From contig JAPLQI010000052.1 in assembly GCA_026399755.1 (NCBI GenBank), positions 62,001 to 126,000 of the forward strand: a stretch of 64,000 bases of DNA, read 5' to 3'. The position numbers were made by a program, and so were the translations under genes. Shown piece after piece: positions 1 to 7,420 of this stretch. Numbering within the stretch: position 1 is the first letter of the stretch; each line of letters starts with the position of its first letter. This stretch comes from Pseudomonadota bacterium. GTDB lineage: Bacteria; Pseudomonadota; Gammaproteobacteria; Burkholderiales; Chitinibacteraceae. The notes under the pieces are model-generated. The model was given only the letters and a program-made list of their open reading frames with translations. It did no database searches and was not told the origin of the DNA.

Positions 1-701
1 AACAGTTCAACGACAAGTTTTTGGACTGAAGGCAAAGAAAGTAATTCAAAATTCGTGCATAGGGTTGTATCAGAATCTACCTCCAGTAGTTCTTTATCAT
101 AAAACCCCCTAATGATATTGTTTTCTTTTTTGGTTATTCTTTTTAATAATTTCTCAGTAAAGTCAGAAGAGCAATCTTGAGATCCTAATTTAAATTTTGG
201 GTAGCATTCAAAATCAAGAAAAATCATTTCATCATTTTGTTTACGAAGGATTAAATAGTCTTTAATCGCCGCTTGCACCAACGAGTAATTACCCTCCTCA
301 GCATAATTCCCAAGCATGCCTGTGTTAATACCAACAACCAAAGATAAGTTGTTATTTTCGTAATCAGAAAATACTTTATTTAATCGTTCAATCGCCGTTT
401 CTTTTGGATTAAAACTATGAGTTGCATCTAAATGAAAATGTACTTTTTCTTTAAACTTTTCACTATATCTAGTCAATATTTCAGACTTGCCATCTCCACT
501 GCTACCACATAAGAAAATTATCTTCTTTTCGCCCACAGTAGCTAAATTCAAATACTTTAGAAAATCTCGTTCAATATCCGTTTCAATATAAAGATAATCT
601 TTTACAGGATCTAAGTCATCAGATAAGCCAGTTAGTCGCGTCGTTTTTACCGCGTATGGTGAGGACTTGGCCAGAACAGTTAAAACTTCACGCAAGCGCA
701 T
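1..701 (-). CDS. dptF: DNA phosphorothioation-dependent restriction protein DptF, N-terminal part (runs off left edge)
   Basis: About 233 residues are readable on the minus strand, from an ATG at 701 to the window edge with no stop. The protein opens MRLREVLTVLAKSSPYAV and carries a Walker A P-loop (GSSGDGKS) near residue 75. This N-terminus plus early P-loop is what I recall for DptF, which with DptG and DptH restricts DNA lacking the phosphorothioate mark made by the Dnd proteins. A GGGG about 8 bases before the ATG is a weak ribosome-binding site. Partner genes would lie to the left, outside the window, so system membership is inferred from this one protein. A generic P-loop ATPase is the alternative. 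Confidence 0.72.
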   Translation of the reverse strand, partial: MRLREVLTVLAKSSPYAVKTTRLTGLSDDLDPVKDYLYIETDIERDFLKYLNLATVGEKKIIFLCGSSGDGKSEILTRYSEKFKEKVHFHLDATHSFNPKETAIERLNKVFSDYENNNLSLVVGINTGMLGNYAEEGNYSLVQAAIKDYLILRKQNDEMIFLDFECYPKFKLGSQDCSSDFTEKLLKRITKKENNIIRGFYDKELLEVDSDTTLCTNFELLSLPSVQKLVVEL

Positions 702-881
702 AAAACAAACCCCATTGGATAGCAAGAGCTGACACTCTATTAAGAAAGCCCATAGATATAAGTTAATTTTCTTTCTGTAAGATTACCATAAAAATACTTT
801 TAACATTGTAACTAGCTGCTAACTACATAACCAATTTCTTGTATTATCCTTACGATGACCACTTGATTACTTAAGCTCAAT

Positions 882-895
882 TTGATCATTCTCAA
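882..895 (+). promoter_or_regulatory. FNR/ANR-like box upstream of norB
   Basis: TTGAT-CATT-CTCAA matches 9 of 10 fixed positions of the FNR consensus TTGAT-N4-ATCAA. It lies about 160 bp before norB in the 350-bp gap after dptF. Oxygen-sensing activation of NO reductase would fit the family, but the distance from the start codon is long and no transcription start can be fixed. Apart from this box and the palindromes nearer norB, I see nothing coding in 702-1051. Confidence 0.45.
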
Positions 896-965
896 CAAAT
901 GCTCTTGTTAATCAGCTTGCCCCTACAAACCTCCACTTCCTCTGTACACCACCCCTGCCTCCATA

Positions 966-1005
966 AATATGCATATTATTTGCACATTTTATTAATATGC
1001 ATATA
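966..1005. promoter_or_regulatory. Paired AATATGCATAT palindromes upstream of norB
   Basis: A perfect 12-bp palindrome AATATGCATATT (966-977) is followed 28 bp later by an 11/12 copy (994-1005), just before norB. The same 12-mer occurs before nirK at 4048-4059. NsrR, the NO-sensing repressor of aniA and norB in Neisseria, binds AT-rich sites with ATGCAT-like half-sites, so an NsrR-type operator is plausible. The regulator itself is not in the window. Confidence 0.5.
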
Positions 1006-1051
1006 AAATACACATACAAATCTCTCCACCTTCACCCATCCGGAGCACATC

Positions 1052-3322
1052 ATGCATAAAACGCGTAATCTCTGGCGCACGCTTGCGGTTATTTTCTTCC
1101 TGTCTTTTGCCGTGCTCGGCTGGATAGGCAGGGAAATTTACCTAGAGAAACCGCCGATTCCCCAACAAGTTTTAAGTAGCACCGGCAAGCTGCTGTATAG
1201 CGGCGAGCAAATTCAGCGGGGGCAGGAGGCTTGGTTGTCAGCAGGCGGCCAGCAGATGGGCTCGGTTTGGGGCCATGGTAGTTATGTGGCGCCGGATTGG
1301 TCGGCCGATTGGCTGCACCGCGAGGCGGTTACCCTGCGTGACATTTGGGCGATGCAGCAGTTTAAAAAAGACTACAGCCAGCTGAGCCGTGAAGAACAAG
1401 CGCCGCTGGATGCACGTTTAATCTCGGTGATGCGTAGCAATACTTACGATAAGTCTAGCGATACGCTGACTATCCAAGCCGATAGAGCCGTGGCGATCGA
1501 GCAAGTTGCCCAGCACTATATGGGCCTGTTTGGCACCGATGCTTCGCAAGACAAGCTGCGCGAGCAATACGCGATGATTGCTGGCTCGATTAAAAATGCT
1601 GACGATTTAAAAGCCCTACCTGCTTTCTTCTTTTGGTCGGCATGGTCGGCCACCACTAATCGCCCCGGCGTTGATCATATTTCCTACACCAGCAACTGGC
1701 CGCACGAGCCGCTGGTGGCTAATACCCCGACCACAGGCACCAGCGTTTGGTCGATTGCCAGCATTATTTTATTGCTGGCAGGGATTGCAGGGATGGTCTT
1801 GTTTCACCAAATGCACCGCGACGAAGAGCCGGTGATTTGCCCTGAGAATGATCCGCTGGTCACGCTTAAACTCACGCCATCGATGAAAGCCACCATGAAG
1901 TATTTCTATGTGGTGATTGGTTTACTGCTGGTGCAAGTTGGGATGGGGATTGTTTCTGCGCATTACCAAGTAGAAGGCGGTAGCTTCTTTGGTATCCCGC
2001 TGGCAGAAGTGCTGCCGTTTACCATTAGCCGCACCATTCATACTCAGCTGGGCGTGTTATGGATTGCCACCGCATGGCTGGCAACGGGCCTGTTTTTAGC
2101 GCCGGTATTGGGCGGCAAAGAGCCTAAGTTTCAAAAACTAGGCGTAGATGTGTTGTTTTATGCCCTGCTGTTGATTGTAGTTGGATCGATTGCCTGTGGC
2201 TGGGTCGGCACCTTACAACGTTTGGGCACCAGCTATAGTTTTTGGCTAGGTAATCAAGGTTTGGAATACACCAGCATGGGCCGTGTTTGGCAAGTGCTGC
2301 TGTTTATTGGTCTGCTGATTTGGGCGGGCTTACTGGGCCGTGGCTTATGGCCTGCGCTGCGTAAACCATCCGAAAGCCAAGGCCTGATCGCCATGGTGTT
2401 TATCTCTGCGGTATGTATCGGCCTGTTTTACGCATCGTCCTTGGTATGGGGGCAAAAAACCCATTACGCGCTGATTGAATACTGGCGCTGGTGGTTGGTG
2501 CATCTGTGGGTAGAGGGCTTCTTTGAAGTATTTGCCACCGCCGTGATTGCCCTGCTACTTAGCCGCCTTGGCTTGATCCGCGCCGCATCGGCCAACCGCG
2601 CCATTGTGCTTGAAACCATTGTGTTCTTATTTGGCGGTATTTTAGGCACGCTGCATCACCTTTACTTTACCGGTTCTCCAACCAGCGTCATTGCCGTCGG
2701 CGCGATGTTCTCAGCCTTAGAAGTCGTGCCTTTAGCACTGATTGGTGCTGAAGCCTATCAAACTTATCGCCACAACCAAGCCGCACCGTGGGTGGCTAAA
2801 TATCGCTGGGCAATCATGTGTTTTGTGGCGGTCGGATTTTGGAACACCGTTGGCGCAGGCTTGCTGGGCTTTGCGATTAACCCGCCTATCTCGCTGTATT
2901 ACGTGCAAGGCCTGAATATGACCGCAGCCCACGCTCACGCCGCGCTATTTGGTGTGTACGGCATGCTCGGTATCGGCCTGATGTTGTTCTGCTTACGTGG
3001 CCTTGCTCCTGCTGCCAATTGGAATGACAAGCTGCTGAAACCGGCTTTCTGGTCACTGAATATTGGCCTATTTATGATGGTGTTTATGTCGCTGCTGCCA
3101 TCCGGTATCTACCAAGCCATTGCCAGCGTAGAACACGGCCTGTGGTATGCCCGCTCCGCCGAAATTATCCATTCACCTGTGATGGAAACCTTGGTTTGGC
3201 TGCGCGTGCCAGGCGATATCGTGTTCTCGGTAGGTGTGGTGTATCTCGCGGTATTTGCCCTGAAACTGTTGGGTAGAGATCGTAGCCAGCCTCTGCCTGC
3301 GGGTAAGTTGGTTGATGCATAA
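1052..3322 (+). CDS. norB: Quinol-dependent nitric oxide reductase (qNOR), single subunit
   Basis: A 756-residue inner-membrane protein reducing 2 NO to N2O with electrons from quinol. The length and the N-terminal extension (one membrane helix at about residues 8-28, then a periplasmic segment to about 230) mark the fused qNOR type rather than the NorBC cytochrome c type. The NorB core follows with about 12 helices: a His in RTIHTQLG near 331, a VEGFFEVFAT segment, HHLYFTG near 534 and AHAHAALFG near 627 supply the expected haem and non-haem iron ligands. The ATG follows a CCGGAG ribosome-binding site. It detoxifies or respires the NO produced by nirK downstream. FNR-like and palindromic sites lie upstream. 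Confidence 0.95.
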   Translation: MHKTRNLWRTLAVIFFLSFAVLGWIGREIYLEKPPIPQQVLSSTGKLLYSGEQIQRGQEAWLSAGGQQMGSVWGHGSYVAPDWSADWLHREAVTLRDIWAMQQFKKDYSQLSREEQAPLDARLISVMRSNTYDKSSDTLTIQADRAVAIEQVAQHYMGLFGTDASQDKLREQYAMIAGSIKNADDLKALPAFFFWSAWSATTNRPGVDHISYTSNWPHEPLVANTPTTGTSVWSIASIILLLAGIAGMVLFHQMHRDEEPVICPENDPLVTLKLTPSMKATMKYFYVVIGLLLVQVGMGIVSAHYQVEGGSFFGIPLAEVLPFTISRTIHTQLGVLWIATAWLATGLFLAPVLGGKEPKFQKLGVDVLFYALLLIVVGSIACGWVGTLQRLGTSYSFWLGNQGLEYTSMGRVWQVLLFIGLLIWAGLLGRGLWPALRKPSESQGLIAMVFISAVCIGLFYASSLVWGQKTHYALIEYWRWWLVHLWVEGFFEVFATAVIALLLSRLGLIRAASANRAIVLETIVFLFGGILGTLHHLYFTGSPTSVIAVGAMFSALEVVPLALIGAEAYQTYRHNQAAPWVAKYRWAIMCFVAVGFWNTVGAGLLGFAINPPISLYYVQGLNMTAAHAHAALFGVYGMLGIGLMLFCLRGLAPAANWNDKLLKPAFWSLNIGLFMMVFMSLLPSGIYQAIASVEHGLWYARSAEIIHSPVMETLVWLRVPGDIVFSVGVVYLAVFALKLLGRDRSQPLPAGKLVDA

Positions 3323-3445
3323 AGGTAATGAAATGAAGTTGGGGTAGTTGCCCCCAACATAGGGCGTACTCGAAGCTGGGCAGCTTTATCACCCAGCGCA
3401 GTACGCCACCCAAGCCATATATTTATTTTAATTAAAGGAATCACC

Positions 3446-3763
3446 ATGCATGACTGTAGCCTCCCCTCTCAATTAGACGGCGTATATGGCTTTGATGCGC
3501 GCGGTGTCGCCAAGCGCTTTCGCCATGCAGCCATCTTTGGGGCGATAGAATCACTCAATGCAGGCGAAACGATGCGCTTTATTAATGACCACGATCCGCT
3601 GCCTTTACTTGCGCAAATTGAGCAACGTTATCAAGGCCAAGTTAAAGCTAATTATATTCAACGCGATCATGAGGCAATTGTGATTGATTTTTCAATTCAA
3701 CCTAAGCCAGCCGCAGCGAGTGAAGGATGCGGCAGCGGAGGATGTGCGTGTAGCGGAGAATAA
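3446..3763 (+). CDS. DUF2249-family small protein
   Basis: A 105-residue soluble protein with no signal peptide. Residues about 14-85 (LDARG-like opening, then INDHDPLPLLAQIEQRY) fit the DUF2249 family, often found next to nitric oxide or nitrite metabolism genes. The C-terminal tail is Cys/Gly rich (CGSGGCACSG) and could bind a metal, which is inference. An AAAGGA ribosome-binding site precedes the ATG. It is 123 bp after norB and probably cotranscribed with it. The biochemical role is unknown. Confidence 0.85.
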   Translation: MHDCSLPSQLDGVYGFDARGVAKRFRHAAIFGAIESLNAGETMRFINDHDPLPLLAQIEQRYQGQVKANYIQRDHEAIVIDFSIQPKPAAASEGCGSGGCACSGE

Positions 3764-3836
3764 AGCTAGGCAAGATATGGGCTTAAAATACATTGCCATA
3801 TAACAGCTTAAACTTTTAATAATCGTTTATAAAAGC

Positions 3837-3907
3837 GTCATTCCCGAGTGGTTTTATCGGGAATCCAGCAGCACTGCTGCCCCCGACAAAAACAATCGGG
3901 GTGGGCG
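3837..3907. repeat. Palindromic intergenic repeat, GGGAATCC family
   Basis: CATTCCCGA and TCGGGAATCC form an imperfect inverted repeat, followed by a second CCCCGAC/ATCGGGG arm. The same TCGGGAATCCAG core recurs as a perfect hairpin at 62822-62863, so this is a dispersed REP-like element. It sits in the 360-bp gap between the DUF2249 gene and nirK, which otherwise holds a terminator and the nirK promoter elements. Confidence 0.6.
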
Positions 3908-3962
3908 ATATTGAAAGGCTAAATGGCAAAGTATATATTTAAAAAAAATAATGATTTATCCT

Positions 3963-3992
3963 AAAAAACGGTGCCTAGATGCACCGTTTTTT
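3963..3992. terminator. Rho-independent terminator before nirK
   Basis: A 12-bp perfect stem, AAAAAACGGTGC and its complement GCACCGTTTTTT, with a 6-base loop and a T-run. It is symmetrical and probably ends the norB-DUF2249 transcript. Confidence 0.8.
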
Positions 3993-4028
3993 ACGCCTGT
4001 AAGAAGTATAAAAAGATCACGCCGCTTA

Positions 4029-4042
4029 TTGATTTTTATCAA
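4029..4042 (+). promoter_or_regulatory. FNR/ANR box upstream of nirK
   Basis: TTGAT-TTTT-ATCAA is a perfect match to the FNR consensus, about 88 bp before the nirK start. It lies between the terminator at 3963-3992 and the AATATGCATATT palindrome, as expected for anaerobic activation of nitrite reductase. Confidence 0.75.
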
Positions 4043-4047
4043 CATTA

Positions 4048-4059
4048 AATATGCATATT
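4048..4059. promoter_or_regulatory. AATATGCATATT palindrome upstream of nirK
   Basis: A perfect 12-bp palindrome identical to the one at 966-977 before norB, placed 5 bp downstream of the FNR box. Near-symmetry extends to TTAAATATG/CATATTAAA. The sharing between two NO-related promoters suggests one regulator; NsrR is the best guess. Confidence 0.55.
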
Positions 4060-4123
4060 AAATACAATATATGGATAGAAAAATACAAACATACACACAC
4101 AGCATGGTAAATGGAGCTTCATC

Positions 4124-5167
4124 ATGAAACTGAAATCCTGTTATTTAAATACCAAATGGGCATTTAAATCATTGCTTATTTGCAGTGCTTTAACGATGCC
4201 ATTGGCATGGGCAGAAACCGCAGCCACTTTGCCAATAGAAACCGCCGTTCTTTTAGCTCCCCCCAATGTACCGCCTGCAATTACCCGCAAAACCCCTGCC
4301 AAAGTGATTGTTAATCTCACCGTTGAAGAAATGGTGCGCGAAATCACTCCCGGCACAAAATATATGTTTTGGACATTTGGCGGCACCGTGCCAGGTAAAA
4401 TGATTCGGGTACGTGAAGGCGATACGGTAGAGCTTAATTTAAAAAATTTAGCCAGCAGCAAATTGCCGCACAATATTGATTTACACGCCGTATCTGGCCC
4501 CGGTGGCGGCGCGTCACAAACACTGATTGCGCCGGGCAATCAGGCCAAATTTACTTTTAAAGCATTAAACCCCGGCCTCTATGTTTATCACTGCGCCACA
4601 GCCCCTGTAGCGATGCATATTGCCAATGGCATGTATGGCATGATTTTGGTTGAGCCTAAAGAAGGCTTAGCGCCAGTAGATAAAGAGTATTACGTCATGC
4701 AGGGTGATTTTTATACTCCGGGTGTATTTGGCGCTGGCGGTATGCAGCCTTTTGATATGCAAAAATCAATTGATGAAAAAGCCAGCTATGTTTTATTTAA
4801 TGGCGCTTCTAATTCACTTACCGGCAAAAATGCACTCACCGCCAAAGTAAATGACAAAGTGCGTATTTTCTTTGGCGATGGCGGGCCAAATTTATTATCT
4901 AGTTTCCATATTATTGGCGCGGTATTTGATAAGGTTTATTTTGAAGGCGGATTAAAATTCCAAGAGCAAGTACAAACTACCGCCGTGCCGCCAGGTGGCT
5001 CAGCAATGGTTGAATTCACCACCAAAGTGCCCGGCAATTTAACCCTCGTTGACCATGCACTCAGCCGTGCCTTCCATAAAGGAGCGATTGGCATTATGTC
5101 CGTCACCGGAGACGATCAGCCCGACATTTATAGCAAGGGCATCCATAGCAAATTAAGCGCCGAATAA
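4124..5167 (+). CDS. nirK: Copper-containing nitrite reductase, AniA/NirK type
   Basis: A 347-residue exported protein that reduces nitrite to NO. Residues 1-30 form a signal peptide (ends PLAWA). Two cupredoxin domains follow. Type 1 and type 2 copper ligands are all visible: HNIDLH (about 117-122), [11 protein letters not shown] (about 155-165) with a following Met, SSFH (about 260) and [10 protein letters not shown] (about 309-318). A GGAGC ribosome-binding site lies before the ATG. A cytochrome c, a NirV-like protein and a SCO chaperone follow in the same direction, giving a nirK operon. It pairs functionally with norB. No lipobox is evident, unlike the neisserial AniA lipoprotein. Confidence 0.96.
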   Translation: MKLKSCYLNTKWAFKSLLICSALTMPLAWAETAATLPIETAVLLAPPNVPPAITRKTPAKVIVNLTVEEMVREITPGTKYMFWTFGGTVPGKMIRVREGDTVELNLKNLASSKLPHNIDLHAVSGPGGGASQTLIAPGNQAKFTFKALNPGLYVYHCATAPVAMHIANGMYGMILVEPKEGLAPVDKEYYVMQGDFYTPGVFGAGGMQPFDMQKSIDEKASYVLFNGASNSLTGKNALTAKVNDKVRIFFGDGGPNLLSSFHIIGAVFDKVYFEGGLKFQEQVQTTAVPPGGSAMVEFTTKVPGNLTLVDHALSRAFHKGAIGIMSVTGDDQPDIYSKGIHSKLSAE

Positions 5168-5218
5168 ACCTGCGGCTTGGTGGCTCTCCCACCAAGCACA
5201 ATGATCAAGGTGAAGATT

Positions 5219-5602
5219 ATGAAATCGCTATTATTACTCTTAACAGCCTTTGCATCTTTTCAAGTATTAGCCATCGATGTGAGCGCAGGCAAAGCCGTTT
5301 ATGAAAAAACCTGTACCAGCTGCCACATGGCCAATGGCGATGGTTTAGCCGGTGCGTTTCCTCCTTTAAATAAATCTGATTATTTTAAAAAAGCCAATTC
5401 TGCCGCGCTGATTAAAATAATAGATCAAGGCTTAAGCGGTGAAATAACCGTGAATGGGCAAAAATACATTTCTGCCATGCCCGCGCAAAATTTAAATGAT
5501 CAAGAAATTACTGATGTATTAAATTATGTGAGCGTTGCCATGAATAGCGGCAAGCCACTCTTTAAAGTGGATCAGGTTAAAAAACTAAGGGTTGCAAAAT
5601 GA
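5219..5602 (+). CDS. Periplasmic monohaem cytochrome c (probable NirK electron donor)
   Basis: A 127-residue class I cytochrome c. The signal peptide is residues 1-18 (ends VLA), the haem motif CTSCH is at 32-36 and a likely axial Met lies in SAMPAQN near 86. I chose the ATG at 5219 because it follows an AAGGTGA ribosome-binding site and begins the signal peptide directly; an upstream ATG at 5177 would add 14 unlikely residues. It starts 52 bp after nirK and overlaps the next gene by 4 bp (ATGA), so it is translationally coupled. Electron delivery to NirK is inferred from context. Confidence 0.9.
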   Translation: MKSLLLLLTAFASFQVLAIDVSAGKAVYEKTCTSCHMANGDGLAGAFPPLNKSDYFKKANSAALIKIIDQGLSGEITVNGQKYISAMPAQNLNDQEITDVLNYVSVAMNSGKPLFKVDQVKKLRVAK

Positions 5603-6351
5603 AAACCCTTGCTCTATTGGCATTCAGCCTAATCAGTAGCGTCTTTGCTGCCGAATATATGCCAATAGCGGGCGGCACTTTACGCACCGCTTTGCCAACC
5701 GATGGCGAAACGGTGCAAGTGGCAGCTTATCGCTTAAGGTCTAAGCCGGTGAGTAATCAGGATTATTTAATCTTTTTAAAAAATAATCCACAGTGGCAAC
5801 GCGGGCAAGTTGCCACTCTTTTTGCAAATTCGGACTATTTAGCCAATTGGCAATCGGCCACAGATTATTCACCTAATCAGCCCCATGCACCCGTCACACA
5901 AATTAGCTGGTTTGCCGCCAATGCCTATTGCGCCAGTGAAAAGGCGCAATTACCAACATGGTCACAATGGGAATTCGTCGCCGCTGCCGACGCCCTGCGC
6001 AAAGACGCCAGAAATGATCCGCTTTGGCGGGCCAAGATATTAAGCTGGTATGCCGAACCCGCCGTCACGCCATTGCCCATATCTGCCCAGCAAGTCGCCA
6101 ATATCTATGGCGTTTACGATATGCACCAATCAGTTTGGGAATGGGTAGAAGATTTTAATGGCCTATTTGTCACTACAGATAGCCGTGGCCAAGGCGATCA
6201 AACCTTATTAGAAACCTGTGGCGCAGCCAGCTTATCGCTGGGAGATAAAGAGAATTACGCCATCTTAATGCGCATTGCCTTATTGGCGGCATTAAATGGC
6301 ACAGATACGGTAAATACCCTTGGCTTTCGTTGTGCCAAGCCAATGCAATAG
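5599..6351 (+). CDS. nirV: NirV-like protein, formylglycine-generating-enzyme (SUMF1) fold
   Basis: A 250-residue exported protein with a signal peptide (1-17). It has the FGE-sulfatase family pattern: PVSNQDY near 50, PVTQISWFAANAYC near 100, LPTWSQWEFVAAA near 117, YDMHQSVWEWVEDF near 175 and a terminal GFRC. NirV proteins of this fold accompany nirK in many denitrifiers, but their role is not settled. The Cys pair needed for true formylglycine generation is not obvious, so it is probably not a sulfatase activator. It overlaps the cytochrome gene by 4 bp. Confidence 0.82.
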   Translation: MKTLALLAFSLISSVFAAEYMPIAGGTLRTALPTDGETVQVAAYRLRSKPVSNQDYLIFLKNNPQWQRGQVATLFANSDYLANWQSATDYSPNQPHAPVTQISWFAANAYCASEKAQLPTWSQWEFVAAADALRKDARNDPLWRAKILSWYAEPAVTPLPISAQQVANIYGVYDMHQSVWEWVEDFNGLFVTTDSRGQGDQTLLETCGAASLSLGDKENYAILMRIALLAALNGTDTVNTLGFRCAKPMQ

Positions 6352-6367
6352 TTAATAGGAAACAATC

Positions 6368-6970
6368 ATGTTAATGAAGCCACTCTTGCTTAGTATTTTA
6401 CTTGCTCTTAGCACGGTCAGTATTGCCTGCGATGATCATGCTGCACATAAAGCCGCCAGTGCCGTGGCCATACCTAATGGAAATTCCCTCTATCAAATCG
6501 ATGCGCCTTTAATCGATCAAGCGGGAAGTTCATTTAAGTTAGCCGATGAGCAAGCCAAAATAACGATAATTTCTATGTTTTATGGCGATTGCACGCTATC
6601 TTGCCCCATTGTGATGGAAAACGTAAAACGCACCATTGAAGCCGTGCCACTTGCCCAACGCAAAAATATCCGAGCGCTGTTAATTAGCCTGAATCCAGGG
6701 ATTGATACGGCAAAATCTTTAGCAGGATTAGCCAAACTCCATCAATTTGATCCCGCAATCTATCGCTTAGCCGTCAGTGATAACGACAACCATACACGGC
6801 AAATTGCCGCTTCATTGGGGGTTAAGTATCGCCGTGCAGCCAATGGCGAAATTAATCACAACACCCGATTTGTGTTAATGAACCAACAGGGCATCATTAT
6901 TAAAACAAGCGATACGCTCAGCATTACGCCTGATTCAGAGATACTGGCGGCGATTCAAGCCCATTTATAG
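6368..6970 (+). CDS. SCO1/SenC-family copper chaperone
   Basis: A 200-residue exported thioredoxin-fold protein with an N-terminal signal peptide (residues 1-20). The copper-binding CTLSC motif (CxxxC) is at about 75-79, preceded by ISMFYGD, and a conserved His lies in NHNTRF near 163. SCO proteins deliver copper to cytochrome oxidase or other periplasmic copper enzymes. Here the last place in the nirK operon suggests metallation of NirK. It starts 16 bp after nirV with an AGGAAA ribosome-binding site. Confidence 0.88.
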   Translation: MLMKPLLLSILLALSTVSIACDDHAAHKAASAVAIPNGNSLYQIDAPLIDQAGSSFKLADEQAKITIISMFYGDCTLSCPIVMENVKRTIEAVPLAQRKNIRALLISLNPGIDTAKSLAGLAKLHQFDPAIYRLAVSDNDNHTRQIAASLGVKYRRAANGEINHNTRFVLMNQQGIIIKTSDTLSITPDSEILAAIQAHL

Positions 6971-7029
6971 CCACTCGTATTAATACGCCCTTAGGAATCG
7001 CTATTAAACCACAATGACAAATACATACT

Positions 7030-7325
7030 TTTGTATGGTGGCTTTCTCGCCAATCCTATCCACTTAAGCGAAATGTTTTTCGTAGGGCGGGTGAAACCCG
7101 CCGAGCTTTGCTGAAACACTAAAAACGGCGGGTTGCACCCCAATCCTATCAACTTAAGGCAAAAAACTGGACCAAGTCTGGTTTTGCGTAGGGCGTGCAA
7201 GTCGTTTTTCTTGCGCACCGTTTTTGGTGCGCAACGACTACGTCGTTGTACACCCTACGAAATGCCGATTTATTCTTAAGAAAAAGCTTAAGTTGATAGG
7301 ATTGGGTTTCACCCGCCCTACGATG
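7030..7325. repeat. Nested composite of palindromic intergenic repeats
   Basis: This gap between the SCO gene and the copper receptor is packed with repeats. CAATCCTATC(A/C)ACTTAAG occurs at about 7053 and 7140 and inverted at 7286-7306. The GTAGGGCGGGTG/CACCCGCCCTAC palindrome family (also at 11199 and 15545) occurs at 7081-7140 and about 7308-7322. A third arm pair, GTAGGGCGTG and TACACCCTACG, encloses 7188-7260. No credible gene is present; short open frames here are repeat translations. Confidence 0.7.
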
Positions 7326-7420
7326 ATCCAATACCCTATTTGCATAAATCATTATTATTCTATTAAAAAAAACAAATTCATTTACAAACAACGCATTAAT
7401 TCAATGATTAAACCTCACCA

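Noticed and set aside
3109-3447. Leftward open frames over the end of norB
   Set aside because: They are shadows of a clear norB coding frame and contain no family signal.
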